A stretch of DNA of 64,000 bases from Rutidosis leptorrhynchoides. Lineage: Eukaryota; Streptophyta; Magnoliopsida; Asterales; Asteraceae. Below the pieces are notes generated by a model. That model did no database searches and was not told where the DNA came from. It worked only from the letters and a program-made list of their open reading frames with translations. The stretch spans positions 719,626,001 through 719,690,000 of the forward strand of contig NC_092333.1 in NCBI RefSeq assembly GCF_046630445.1, in the 5' to 3' direction. This document shows positions 1 through 10,742 of the stretch, piece after piece (the stretch's first letter is position 1; each line of letters opens with the position of its first letter). The translations under genes and the position numbers were made by a program.

Positions 1-1785
<1,785 letters not shown>

Positions 1786-3255
1786 TACATCATCACTGCT
1801 CAAGGAAATCTGATGAACCAAACCGCAAACGAAGCATGGGAGTTGCTCGAAAACATGACAATGCATCATCATGACTGGAACAGTGGTGAAACAACTTCAT
1901 CATCTGCACCACTCTCCGCACTTAATAATCAAACAGAGGCCATCAAATCCCTCACAGACAAGATGGAGTCTCTTGCCAAACAACTCGGAGAATTGAAGAC
2001 GCAGCCGCGGCAAGTTAACCAGGTCCAGGACTGTGTTAATTATTCCAACCCACAACCCACTGAAGAATATCAAGTGAGTACGAAAACCCTGACGGTTCAG
2101 TCTGTTACATTCAATACCCAGCTCGTCAATCAAATCCCGGCTTCAATCAACAACCTAGGGTTAACCAATTCCAAAGAAACAACCAACCTTTATGCTATCG
2201 TTACCCACCTTATCCACCCCAACAATCTCAATTGACCTACAATCAACCACTTCCACTCACTGGTCCACCAGCTGAGGAAAATTCCCCAACCACCCAAATT
2301 ACAATAGAAGCCAACCCCACTCTCGGAACTGATGATCAGTTGACACAGTTAATTCAAGGACAACAACAGCTAAATCAGAGAACTGCATCTAGACAAGACC
2401 AGACAGAGATACTAATGAGAAATCAAATGGCTCCTCTCAAAAGTCTAGAAACGCAGCTCAGACAGTTATCCCAACGCCTTGAAACCCGACCCCAGGGAAA
2501 GTTACCTAGTAATACTATCCAAAATCCCCACATAGAGGAAGCTAAGCAAATGGACTCAGTAATCCCAGGAGAAGAACCACGGAGAAGGTCAGCTAGAATC
2601 AAGAACAAATCGACGTATACTCAGCAGTTGTCTAGCGCAACTCCGGTTCGTGTACCCTACCCTGGAAGGTTACAGGAGGAACCATCCAAGCTTGATTCCT
2701 TCAAACTTGATGGAAGATTCGTGGACACCGTGTCCAAAGTGCCTAATCAAAAGAGATATATCCGAAGGCTTCTTTCTACAAAGGAAAAGATACCAGATTC
2801 TAACAAAGTTCCACTGAGTGAAGACTGCTCAGCAGTACTCAGAAACTCTCTACCACAGAAGCTAGGAGATACGGGCCGCTTCATTTTCCCGTGTTCAATC
2901 TACCAATCTAGAACCATTCATGCGCTAGCAGATTTAGGAGCAATTATCAACCTAATTTGCTACTCTCTCTATAAGAGATTATAGTTAGAAGACTTGTCCC
3001 CCACTAAAATGACAATCCAACTTGTCGATCAGACAATTCGATATCCTAAGGGCATAGTTGAGAATGTCTTGGTGAAAGTCTAAAAATTCTTGTATCCTAC
3101 GGATTTCGTAGTGATGGATATTCAAGAAGACCTACACACACCAATAGTGTTAGGAAGACCTTTCATGAATATGGCTAGGACTGTCATTGATGTGTACAAT
3201 CAAACCTTGATCTTACGATCACATGGGGAGAGTGTTACCTTCAAAATTGACTGAC
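1786..3255 (+). pseudogene. truncated gag-protease remnant of Athila-type retrotransposon
   Basis: The reading enters in mid-gag: NEAWELLENM at 1825 matches the QEAYEIIEKLAD segment of the intact Athila gag at 13968-16205. The two pieces 1813-2235 and 2232-2984 are offset by a frameshift. The second ends in the retropepsin motif ALADLGAIINL, with DLGA as in the intact copy. Protease homology continues to about 3255 (LGRPFMN near 3150) through in-frame TAG, TAA and TGA stops. The first half of gag and the PBS are absent. No reverse transcriptase or integrase follows. Non-functional structural gene of the older, plus-strand outer element. Confidence 0.8.
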
Positions 3256-3281
3256 CAACCGATCTTTCTGGACAGGCAGAG

Positions 3282-3764
3282 ATGTTTGCTATTTCCACCA
3301 GACGAATCACTTCCGATGATGAGTCTCTACCACCAGCCGAAGATATCGAGATGGGTGTCGAGTCACAGCCTGTTGACGACCCAGAAATGGAAGAAGAGGA
3401 TCCCATCGAAGAAATAGAGGAAGAGGAAGAATCTAAGAAGGAAGTGGAAATGGAAGACGTGAAAGAAACTGTAATAATACCAAGCCCGGAGCGTCGTGAA
3501 GAATTAATGAGGCTTGAGACTAAAGATCACAGTTTAATCATTCACTTCAAGAAGAAGACTGATAAGGTTGACGTTAAAGACATAGAAATTGATCCTGAAA
3601 GTGTCAAGGTGAAGAACCAGAATACTGAAGAAACCCGTTCATTAGACGAATCTTCAGACAATTATTCTACCGATGATAACGAGGAAGAAACACATGAAGA
3701 CATTTTGGATAGCTCATATTCTCCATCCGAACTAGATCAAGAGGAGCCGGACTCTTCAGATTAG
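3282..3764 (+). CDS. acidic ORF downstream of protease remnant (hypothetical)
   Basis: 160 codons, strongly acidic: a run of Glu around residues 35-60, and Asp/Glu/Ser-rich to the end. It starts in the frame of the protease remnant, just after its last stop. I recognise no domain. In a normal Athila element RT would begin here; instead this acidic linker is followed by two more small ORFs. It may be the C-terminal tail of a gag-protease-only (TR-GAG-like) polyprotein. Its integrity is odd beside the broken protease and suggests either chance or lower constraint on acidic repeats. Not evidence of a cellular gene. Confidence 0.4.
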   Translation: MFAISTRRITSDDESLPPAEDIEMGVESQPVDDPEMEEEDPIEEIEEEEESKKEVEMEDVKETVIIPSPERREELMRLETKDHSLIIHFKKKTDKVDVKDIEIDPESVKVKNQNTEETRSLDESSDNYSTDDNEEETHEDILDSSYSPSELDQEEPDSSD

Positions 3765-3790
3765 ATTCCGATCATATCCACTCACGCCGC

Positions 3791-4141
3791 ATGATAACCT
3801 TCATCAATGACACCGATGAATTTGAAGAGATCCTCGAAGCCACCCATAAGTCAACAATTGATTACACGCTATGCTTAACCAAAAGAATCACGACTATCAA
3901 GAACGAATACGATCGTTATCTCCAGAGAGAAGAAAATAATGCTGAAATCCTAGAAGAACGCATTCAAGACTTTATCAATACCCTTCACGATCATATCTAC
4001 CACGAAGAAAGGCAACGAGAGCACGATTCAGTAGTTCGCACTATTCTAGAGACGAGATTTTGTCGAGATCAGAAGATCATTTACTCTAAGGTTTACAACG
4101 CCTTAGCCGGATCTGCACTTCCATTCTCAGCAAACCAATGA
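3791..4141 (+). CDS. hypothetical ORF of non-autonomous outer element
   Basis: 116 codons, charged and helix-prone, with no cysteine motif or membrane segment and no family I recognise. It lies 26 bp after the acidic ORF and 27 bp before the next ORF on the same strand, in the place where pol would be in a complete Athila element. Could be a degraded accessory ORF of the outer element. Low confidence that it was ever translated. Confidence 0.3.
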   Translation: MITFINDTDEFEEILEATHKSTIDYTLCLTKRITTIKNEYDRYLQREENNAEILEERIQDFINTLHDHIYHEERQREHDSVVRTILETRFCRDQKIIYSKVYNALAGSALPFSANQ

Positions 4142-4168
4142 GCACTACTGACTCTCATCCGGAAGCAT

Positions 4169-4364
4169 ATGGATCATTCCACCGGACGTCCGACTTATCA
4201 CTCCGACTTACAAATGATAGAGGATATTCACAGCTTCTTCGCTCTCTTGGAGAGAGATAATTTTGAAAGCACACCAGAGAGGCTAGTAATTTACGTAACA
4301 ATTGATCACCACGCCGATCTAATTATCAAAGAGTTACAAGACGCAGTCACAGAGGAAGTAAGAC
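4169..4364 (+). pseudogene. outer-element ORF split by the inner Athila insertion
   Basis: 65 codons are open up to the target site AAGAC at 4360-4364. The 13.7-kb Athila element sits in the next codon. If one copy of the 5-bp duplication is discounted, the frame resumes at 18049 and stays open to a TAA at 18129-18131, about 27 more codons. The apparent 98-codon ORF ending at 4465 therefore reads into LTR sequence and is not the original C-terminus. Function unknown. Confidence 0.5.
4360..4364. repeat. target-site duplication AAGAC (left copy)
   Basis: AAGAC here and at 18044-18048 flank the inner Athila element exactly. 5 bp is the usual length for Ty3/gypsy integrases. Confidence 0.9.
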
Positions 4365-6045
4365 TGATGTGCGAAAAGTGGTATATGAATTATCGTATGG
4401 AAAATACCGGTTTTAGAGATTGCTACACACTAACGGGCAGTGTACCCGATCGTGTAGTAGTATAGTAACTGGTTTAGTTCCGTGTATCGTTCCAAGGACA
4501 GTTATATCAGTCAAACTAGAATTAGAAACTATATTATGATTAACTAAGTGAATGAAAGTTAAAAGTACAAGTTTTATGTTTTGGTGGCTATTTAACGATT
4601 TAGCCAAATCAAAGAAGGTTAAATGTAAAAACAATATTTTTGTATTTTAAGTTTATGAAATGATAATAAATGCAAATAAAGCAAGTAAGATAGTTTTGAA
4701 TTAAATCAAAGAGATGAAATGTTTATCTAGATATTTTACCCTCGGTATTGGATGTATTTTTAGATATTAAGTCCTGATTGAATAATTATGTGTGTAGTTA
4801 TCTAATAGGTTCACTAAGAGTTCTCTCGGATAAACACGCAAATACAATAACAAGATCAAGGGTTCCCTTTTCACTATGGTTCTTGTATTTGTAATCAAAT
4901 AACTATAAGCATGCTAATCACCTAAATCGACTCGCCAAGAGTTCTCTTTAGCAAGTACTCAAACTAGAATTACTAAGCGAGGGTTCCCTATTACTTAGAC
5001 CTTTTCGTTTGTGACTAGTTGATCAACAAGATCAAAGACTTGAATAACAATTGTCTTTGCGTTCGCTCTACACAATTCATTCCTATTTTGTTTAACCGTT
5101 TTAATCTAGTTTGCCCCCTTGGTCCGGTTTAGCAAACAATCAATCTAAGACAAGTTGATTATAAATCAATATGATACATCAACAAGAGTTCTCTTTATCA
5201 ATAACATATCAATTAACTAGATACAAATGATTTTAACCACAATAAGCATGGTTCTTAATTCAAGCTTCAATCTATCACGCATAATACATTCAATCAATAA
5301 AATTACATCCAATACCTTGGTTATTAATCTAGACAAACATTATAGAAACTAGCCAACAATCATGGTAACAGACAATAATACAATCAAATTATTAACTGAA
5401 ATCATTGCTGAGAACAAGTAAATAACCTACAAGAACAAGAGTTCTTGGATGAAAAAGGTTTTGATGGAAGATGCCTTGATGTTGAGCCTCTTCAAAGAGG
5501 TTGGAGTTCTCCAATTTGCTCCTGAAAATCGCCTCTAAACTCTCTGCTTCGTATTCTGATTAAACAGTCCCTCAAAAACTGAAGTTTTAAAGTGGAGAGA
5601 GTAGGTAAAAAGCTAAAAAGTCGGCTACACCTACTACGGGACGTCGTCCCAAAGGGAAGGACGGCGTCCCGGTATAAAGGGCTAGACGGCGTCCCACTTT
5701 CCGAGACGGCGTCCCGAATTGAAAGACAGGACGGCGTCCCACCTTCCAGGACGACGTCCTGTTGTGCTAATTTTGACTGTTTCGTTTTCTTTTCAATATT
5801 ACTTCATTTGGACGAAGCCTAACACTTTGGAAGCTTTGTTTTATCATTTTAGAGTACTATCTTGACCCTAACTCGTATCGGGATCAACCAATGTCATAAA
5901 TCATCGAAATTCTTTGTAAATCATTCTTCCGATATAAACTTGCGCATCTTGGTTTATTATTTGTAGAACACCTTCATCATCCTTGATTCTAGAGCGTTTT
6001 TAATGATATTGTGATAGATATATATGATGTTATTGAGCAATATCA
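4365..6045 (-). repeat. 3' LTR of inner Athila element
   Basis: 1681 bp, matching 16363-18043 in length and nearly in sequence. It carries a cluster of GACGGCGTCC palindromes (5634-5762) about 280-410 bp into U3, and a TATA-like CTTTAAAAC on the minus strand about 45 bp after the cluster (5584-5592). A 76-codon ORF over the cluster is conserved in both LTRs but is read antisense to the element and looks fortuitous. Confidence 0.92.
5634..5762. promoter_or_regulatory. palindrome cluster in U3 of Athila 3' LTR
   Basis: Six close copies of a 10-12 bp imperfect palindrome (GGGACGTCGTCCC, GGACGGCGTCCC and variants) in 130 bp. The same array is at 17632-17760 in the 5' LTR, with a few substitutions. 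A third array of the same motif lies inside the element at 10440-10572. Repeated CpG-containing palindromes upstream of a TATA-like sequence look like an enhancer; the binding factor is unknown. Confidence 0.6.
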
Positions 6046-6060
6046 AAACACCCCACACTT
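6046..6060 (-). other. polypurine tract of Athila element
   Basis: The coding strand reads AAGTGTGGGGTGTTT immediately before the 3' LTR start TGATATTGC. This is the expected plus-strand primer. Related tracts recur at 7489-7500 and 10171-10182. Confidence 0.85.
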
Positions 6061-7916
6061 AAACCTTGCTTGTCCTCAAGCAATTCTTTCGTTACAAAGT
6101 CGAACAATATCAAACATAATCACACAATATAGATTACAAACATTACATGAATCACTCGTAACACACAAAACACACACGTTGATATGAAACACAAGTCACA
6201 CTATATAAAACACACGCTTTAAGTAACACATTCACGCTATATACACAATGGAAACACACGCTTTAAGTATAGCACACTTGAAATCACACGCACGCTATAT
6301 TCACAATGGAAACACACACACACATTTTTGAGAGATTAGAGCCAAGTATCCGAAAAATTTGATCCTAGGGAAATCAGGACCTTGATGAAAACGTTTTATG
6401 GTTTTTTTTTGAAAATATCATGCTAGTTTTTAATACTAGACACGTTTTCCGATTTTGTCGGATTTTCTAAATTTTGAAAAATGAGTGCGGGTTTCCCGCT
6501 ATTGGTCAAGCCAATCCCTCCCACGGTACCTAACATCGCGAGATGTCGGTAGAAAATAATGTGCTTAGGAGGATACACATTACGTCCGGATATCATCGAT
6601 AATCATGAGGTAATCATCTAATCCGTTAAGTCAATCATAAAGATTGAAATTCATCAGGCTTAAAAGCTGATATATTACCTTTCCGGAGGTTATCCACTGG
6701 GAATCTGATCAATCACTGACAATTTGTGTATCATGGTGCGCTTCCCATTTGGCTAGCAAATCTCCCTCATTGAGATAAGCTTTGACTACCAGTTTCCCTG
6801 TTTGATGTTGAGGCCTGGTAGATTTCCAGTCGATTTTAGCAATGACTTTTCAAGATTTTTCGTCACCCTACAACTGGACTGGACTACAACTTCTGAAATA
6901 AATCAGCAAGTGTGTCGTTCGGGAGACTTGACTCCCTTTAGGATGGAATGGATACATCCTGTATGGTCATATAAGTGGTCGGACGCAACATTGTCCTTGT
7001 TAGGAGAAATAATGAGGATCGTCCTTAGGGTTTTCGATCTGGCGCGAGATCCGGTTTCCGACCACGCTATACAATCACCGCTCTCTCACGGTTTACACTC
7101 GTTTTGGTACAAGTGACCTACAAGTTAGCTTACTAAACTAGTAGGATTTTCATTCAAATAATTGAATGATAGTGCAATTTCAAAGACTATTAATAATTTA
7201 AAATGTAAACCAACATTTATTTTCTAGATTTTAAGACCATAATGTGTATAATCGTTTTTAAGGCTACTTGAAAATTTTAAAATTTTTTTAAATAATCTTA
7301 TAATCAATTAAGTTTATAAAATATCTTTTTTTAAAATTTATATTTATAACGGAAATTCGGTTGTTATACCTGATCTTAATCCGTCGATAAATTTTAAAAT
7401 CAATTTATAAAATTTAACCTTTTACAAGTTATGTTGCCTTGAACGCCTTAATTTTAGTAAAACGAGTTCCCGATAAATTTCTACTCCCCACCCCACACTT
7501 GAGATTATGCAAGGCCCTCATTGCATGAAATCAGAAAAAGGATTAAATTTAGAGGGCAAAGTGATAGGGTGATTGTAGAAATTTTCAATTTTTAACCTGT
7601 AAATCGTGGAACATGTAGACGGATGCTGCTGAACTTACTGCCAGCATAAGAGCATCGTCCAGTCCGCGATTATCATCATACACACATCATAATATCAAAT
7701 GTCGCTGAACTTAATGCCAGTCTTTGAAGTTCAATCATGCTGCACAAATTAACAAACCACACAATTTATAATAAAAAGAACGGTGTTTTTACAACCACAA
7801 CCGTTCGCAAATCCACACAATTAGCCAGTTATTACAAACCAAATATTGTCTAAAATCACACCACACAAATTAAATTGTCTCAAAACAAAGTACAAAATGA
7901 TCAAAGGCACGCAAGC
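6061..7916 (-). other. 3' non-coding region of Athila element
   Basis: About 1.85 kb between the third ORF and the PPT without a convincing reading frame on the coding strand. It holds a second PPT-like tract (AAGTGTGGGG, 7489-7500), short ACACAC-rich repeats at 6150-6330 and poly-A/T runs. The 104-codon plus-strand ORF at 6802-7116 is antisense and has no recognisable content. Confidence 0.6.
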
Positions 7917-9461
7917 CTAGTTATCAAACGGCCAAAAATAATTACCCGAACCATCTCTGTACGGGCGTCCCTGTGGATATTGCTGCTCAAATCTGTTCCG
8001 AGCATCCTGCAACGCAGCGGTATTATCATAAATCGGGTGAGGCGGAGGTGGGTTTTGAGGATCCGTGTAATATTGGGGTGTCAGACGTGTCGTCCCATAG
8101 TACTGCTCGGGGTTGGAATAAAACAACTCTGAGTTATGGTTATTCCAATCAATACCATAACTCATCCATCCCTGATCGTGCACTTGAGCAATCTGTCGTT
8201 GCTCCATTCGCTGCTGACTACCCCACATTCGATCGTTGTGCATCCTTTGTTCGTTCGGGCTCAACCTCATGTTATTAACACTACCAACCAAACTGTCCCA
8301 ACTTGATTGGGACGGATGCCACGGAACCTGTTCACCGACGTTAGTCTGTGCCTCCATTTCCGCCTCCTCTTCCTGCTGCTGCTCTTGCTGAACACCACTG
8401 CCACTTGCGTCACCTGCACCAACTGCCACAAAAGGCACCAAATGCCCATTTCTATCTTTCATAATGATTTCAGCATTAATATAAAAAACCTTTTTTAATG
8501 GTTTCATTACGCTCGTGTACTCCTGTAATCTACTGAAATCAATGTTAAAATGTCGGGCAATTCGGGTGATGTAGTGGCCTCCCAGAAGTGGCTTCTGTAG
8601 CCGTGTCTCAGTCGCAATGGCAAGGAAATAATTACCGATTAGCCCAGGAATGTCGGTATAGGAACCCCGCTTGATTTGATCCATAATCCACAAATCTAAT
8701 GTTTTCACCTTCTCATGACCCTCAATCCTCGCATTAAACGTGCATGCGATGAGTCGATGAAGCAGCTTATCATCCCGGGATGCGATTTCGTTGTACCTGT
8801 GCTTGCTTGATCTAAAATGTGCAGGCGCAATATTTGGCTTACAAATTCTGCGCCAATAAGAGGTGTCATCAAAAACTTGCCGGCCAACGTAATCAGAAGC
8901 CCGTAAATATTCACCTAACTGATTATCAGTGAATTCCCCAAAAATTCCCAGAACTCTACAAAGCTGTAAACTACTTATACCCCTATCTTGGCCCCCGAGA
9001 CGAAACCGTAGAAACTCATTCGATAAATAATCGCTGACATTGTTAAACCGCATGGTAGAGTAAAATTCTTTAAGCAGCACCGGATAGATTGGTTCATTGA
9101 TGCTAAAAACCTGTTCCCAAGCGTGGGTGACTACTCTACCGTAAGGAATGGTGAGTAAATTAGAAACATGTCGGCGCATGCCCGCCTCTTCCAATGGCCC
9201 CCAGATAAAATACCAAGTTGCATTAATCGGCCTACGGTTTATTCTCTCAAATGTTTCCGTATAGTCTTCATCGTTCTGAACCTGTGTTAACCAAACTTGA
9301 GGATCGTTTAGATCCTCCTCCTCTTCTTCTCCGGAAGACGTTGATGAATGATGTTGTTGTTGTGGTGGTGGTGGTTGTCGTGGAGGAGCCAAACCTGCTG
9401 TCCTTCCTCTTTTTGCCGGTCCTCCTCTGCTTGGTTGTCCCTGCAAAACATTATACACCAA
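7917..9461 (-). CDS. ATHILA-family third ORF (env-position protein)
   Basis: 514 codons, intact. The N-terminal third is Pro/Gln- then Glu-rich. The central part, residues about 75-330, looks like the plant ATHILA ORF domain (NATWYFIWGPLEEAG, YLSNEFLRFRLGG, DLWIMDQIKRGSY). The C-terminus is Gln/Asn/Tyr-rich. I see no signal peptide or convincing membrane segment, so calling it an envelope is not supported; in Athila elements this ORF occupies the env position and its role is unknown. The apparent ATG at 9461 may not be the real start: TTTTGCAG lies just before codon 8 (9440), a good 3' splice site, and a possible first exon with ATG lies at 10261-10272 in the same phase. Confidence 0.75.
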   Translation of the reverse strand: MVYNVLQGQPSRGGPAKRGRTAGLAPPRQPPPPQQQHHSSTSSGEEEEEDLNDPQVWLTQVQNDEDYTETFERINRRPINATWYFIWGPLEEAGMRRHVSNLLTIPYGRVVTHAWEQVFSINEPIYPVLLKEFYSTMRFNNVSDYLSNEFLRFRLGGQDRGISSLQLCRVLGIFGEFTDNQLGEYLRASDYVGRQVFDDTSYWRRICKPNIAPAHFRSSKHRYNEIASRDDKLLHRLIACTFNARIEGHEKVKTLDLWIMDQIKRGSYTDIPGLIGNYFLAIATETRLQKPLLGGHYITRIARHFNIDFSRLQEYTSVMKPLKKVFYINAEIIMKDRNGHLVPFVAVGAGDASGSGVQQEQQQEEEAEMEAQTNVGEQVPWHPSQSSWDSLVGSVNNMRLSPNEQRMHNDRMWGSQQRMEQRQIAQVHDQGWMSYGIDWNNHNSELFYSNPEQYYGTTRLTPQYYTDPQNPPPPHPIYDNTAALQDARNRFEQQYPQGRPYRDGSGNYFWPFDN

Positions 9462-10260
9462 ACCAAAAGAACATAGAAACCGTTGTGTTAATGTTAGCTA
9501 AAACATAACCGAGTAGCAGGAGAACTTAATCATTCAATTCCTAGTTCAAAAGTGTCAGGATTCATTTACACAAAAGTGCATGTTCACCGTTTCAAACCAA
9601 AATCAACCAAAGTCAACATGAATTCGTTAAGACACCTTTAAAAAATGAAAATCATAACTTCACAAAGTAGCACAAACTTAGGACTCAAAGATTCAAGTAT
9701 GTTGTGTCATAGGTCATAACATTTAACTTTGCATTCTAATCATATTCATCACAAATCATAATACAATTTTCACAATTTTTAGCTCAAATGACCATTATAA
9801 CATCATACATTAAGGCATTCCATTCCCTTAATTTGATTCAACAGGCCCTTACAAATGAAAAACAAGCATACACATTTCATAAATTCATTACAATTCAACA
9901 ATATGCTTAGAAATTTACTAACATTCAAAAACGACCCGGCCAAGTTGACATCAACATCACCAACACAATCATATACTTCACAAGAATCATAAACATCATA
10001 CATAAACTCAACTTCATAAGTTAAGCACCCTAAATTCGGATTTAATTTCTACAAACCCTAGAATCATGAACAAAACCCTTAAAAGCATGTAATTTTTGCA
10101 AAATAAACACATTAAGGGCAATTTAAACATCTAAGGCATGTTAATCTTAACAATAATCATGCAAATCAAACACCCCACACTTATCCTTCACCAATTTATA
10201 GATATAAACATACAATTCAAGTAATTGATAAAGAAAAGTGTAAAAATGGAGTATCCATAC
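9441..10260 (-). other. putative intron between leader and third ORF of Athila
   Basis: On the coding strand this 820-bp T-rich, ORF-poor stretch begins GTATGG after ATGGACTTTTGG and ends TGTTTTGCAG before the codon for Gly at 9440. Both boundaries fall in phase 0, so splicing would give a 4-codon first exon fused to the third ORF. Donor is only moderate. A PPT-like AAGTGTGGGGTG (10171-10182) followed by TTTGATTTGC, like the PPT/LTR junction, lies within it. Splicing is an inference. Confidence 0.45.
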
Positions 10261-10272
10261 CCAAAAGTCCAT
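10261..10272 (-). CDS. possible first coding exon of Athila third ORF
   Basis: ATG in good context (AATCATGG) after a pyrimidine-rich leader with an AAACCCTAA telo-box, encoding four residues before a GT donor. It is in frame with the third ORF if the 820-bp T-rich segment is spliced out. Predicted from sequence only. Confidence 0.35.
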
Positions 10273-10279
10273 GATTTGA

Positions 10280-10620
10280 AGCTTGAATTTGAAGAAGAAA
10301 TCGCGAATTTGAGGTAGAGATTAGGGTTTTTGGAGAGTGGTTCGTGTTAGGGCAGAGAGAAATAGAGAAGAGTGTGTTTTGTGGATAAGAAATGGGTTGG
10401 ATATGGTTTAAAAACGTAATTTTTTTTTCTGACTCAGGAGGTCTAGACGTCGTCCTGATTTTTGGGACGGCGTCTCGATTCTGTAAGTGGGACGGCGTCT
10501 AGGGTTTTGGGACGGCGTCCTGGTATGTTAAGTGGGACGGCGTCTAGGGTTTTGGGACGGCGTCCTGTTTCACTAAAACTCACTGACCTGTTTTTCTGAG
10601 TCGTTCGCGTTTAGAGGTCA
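10280..10620 (-). promoter_or_regulatory. candidate internal promoter for Athila third ORF
   Basis: Reading the coding strand from 10620: six GACGCCGTCC-type palindromes (10440-10572), a poly-A run, TTTTTAAACC near 10405, then a CT-rich leader (CTCTTCTCTATTTCTCTCTGCC), AAACCCTAA, and the ATG at 10272. Motif cluster, TATA-like, CT-rich leader, telo-box and ATG is the layout of plant promoters, and the palindrome is the one in the LTR U3. It lies after the pol stop codon (10743) and before the third ORF. Confidence 0.5.
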
Positions 10621-10742
10621 TACGTTAATCATTTTGTACCAAACTAAAATTTATCGCGCACACAATACAAACCTAATTACAATTGTGAACCAGTTTTTTT
10701 TTTTTTTTACGAGTCGTTCACCAAACTCGTCCCCATTTAGAT

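Noticed and set aside
5592-5822. 76-codon ORF in the Athila 3' LTR, conserved at 17590-17820
   Set aside because: Conserved only because the two LTRs are nearly identical; it is antisense to the element and spans the palindrome cluster.
7917-9461. Calling the Athila third ORF an envelope glycoprotein
   Set aside because: No signal peptide, convincing transmembrane segment or glycoprotein-like features are seen; position alone does not support it.
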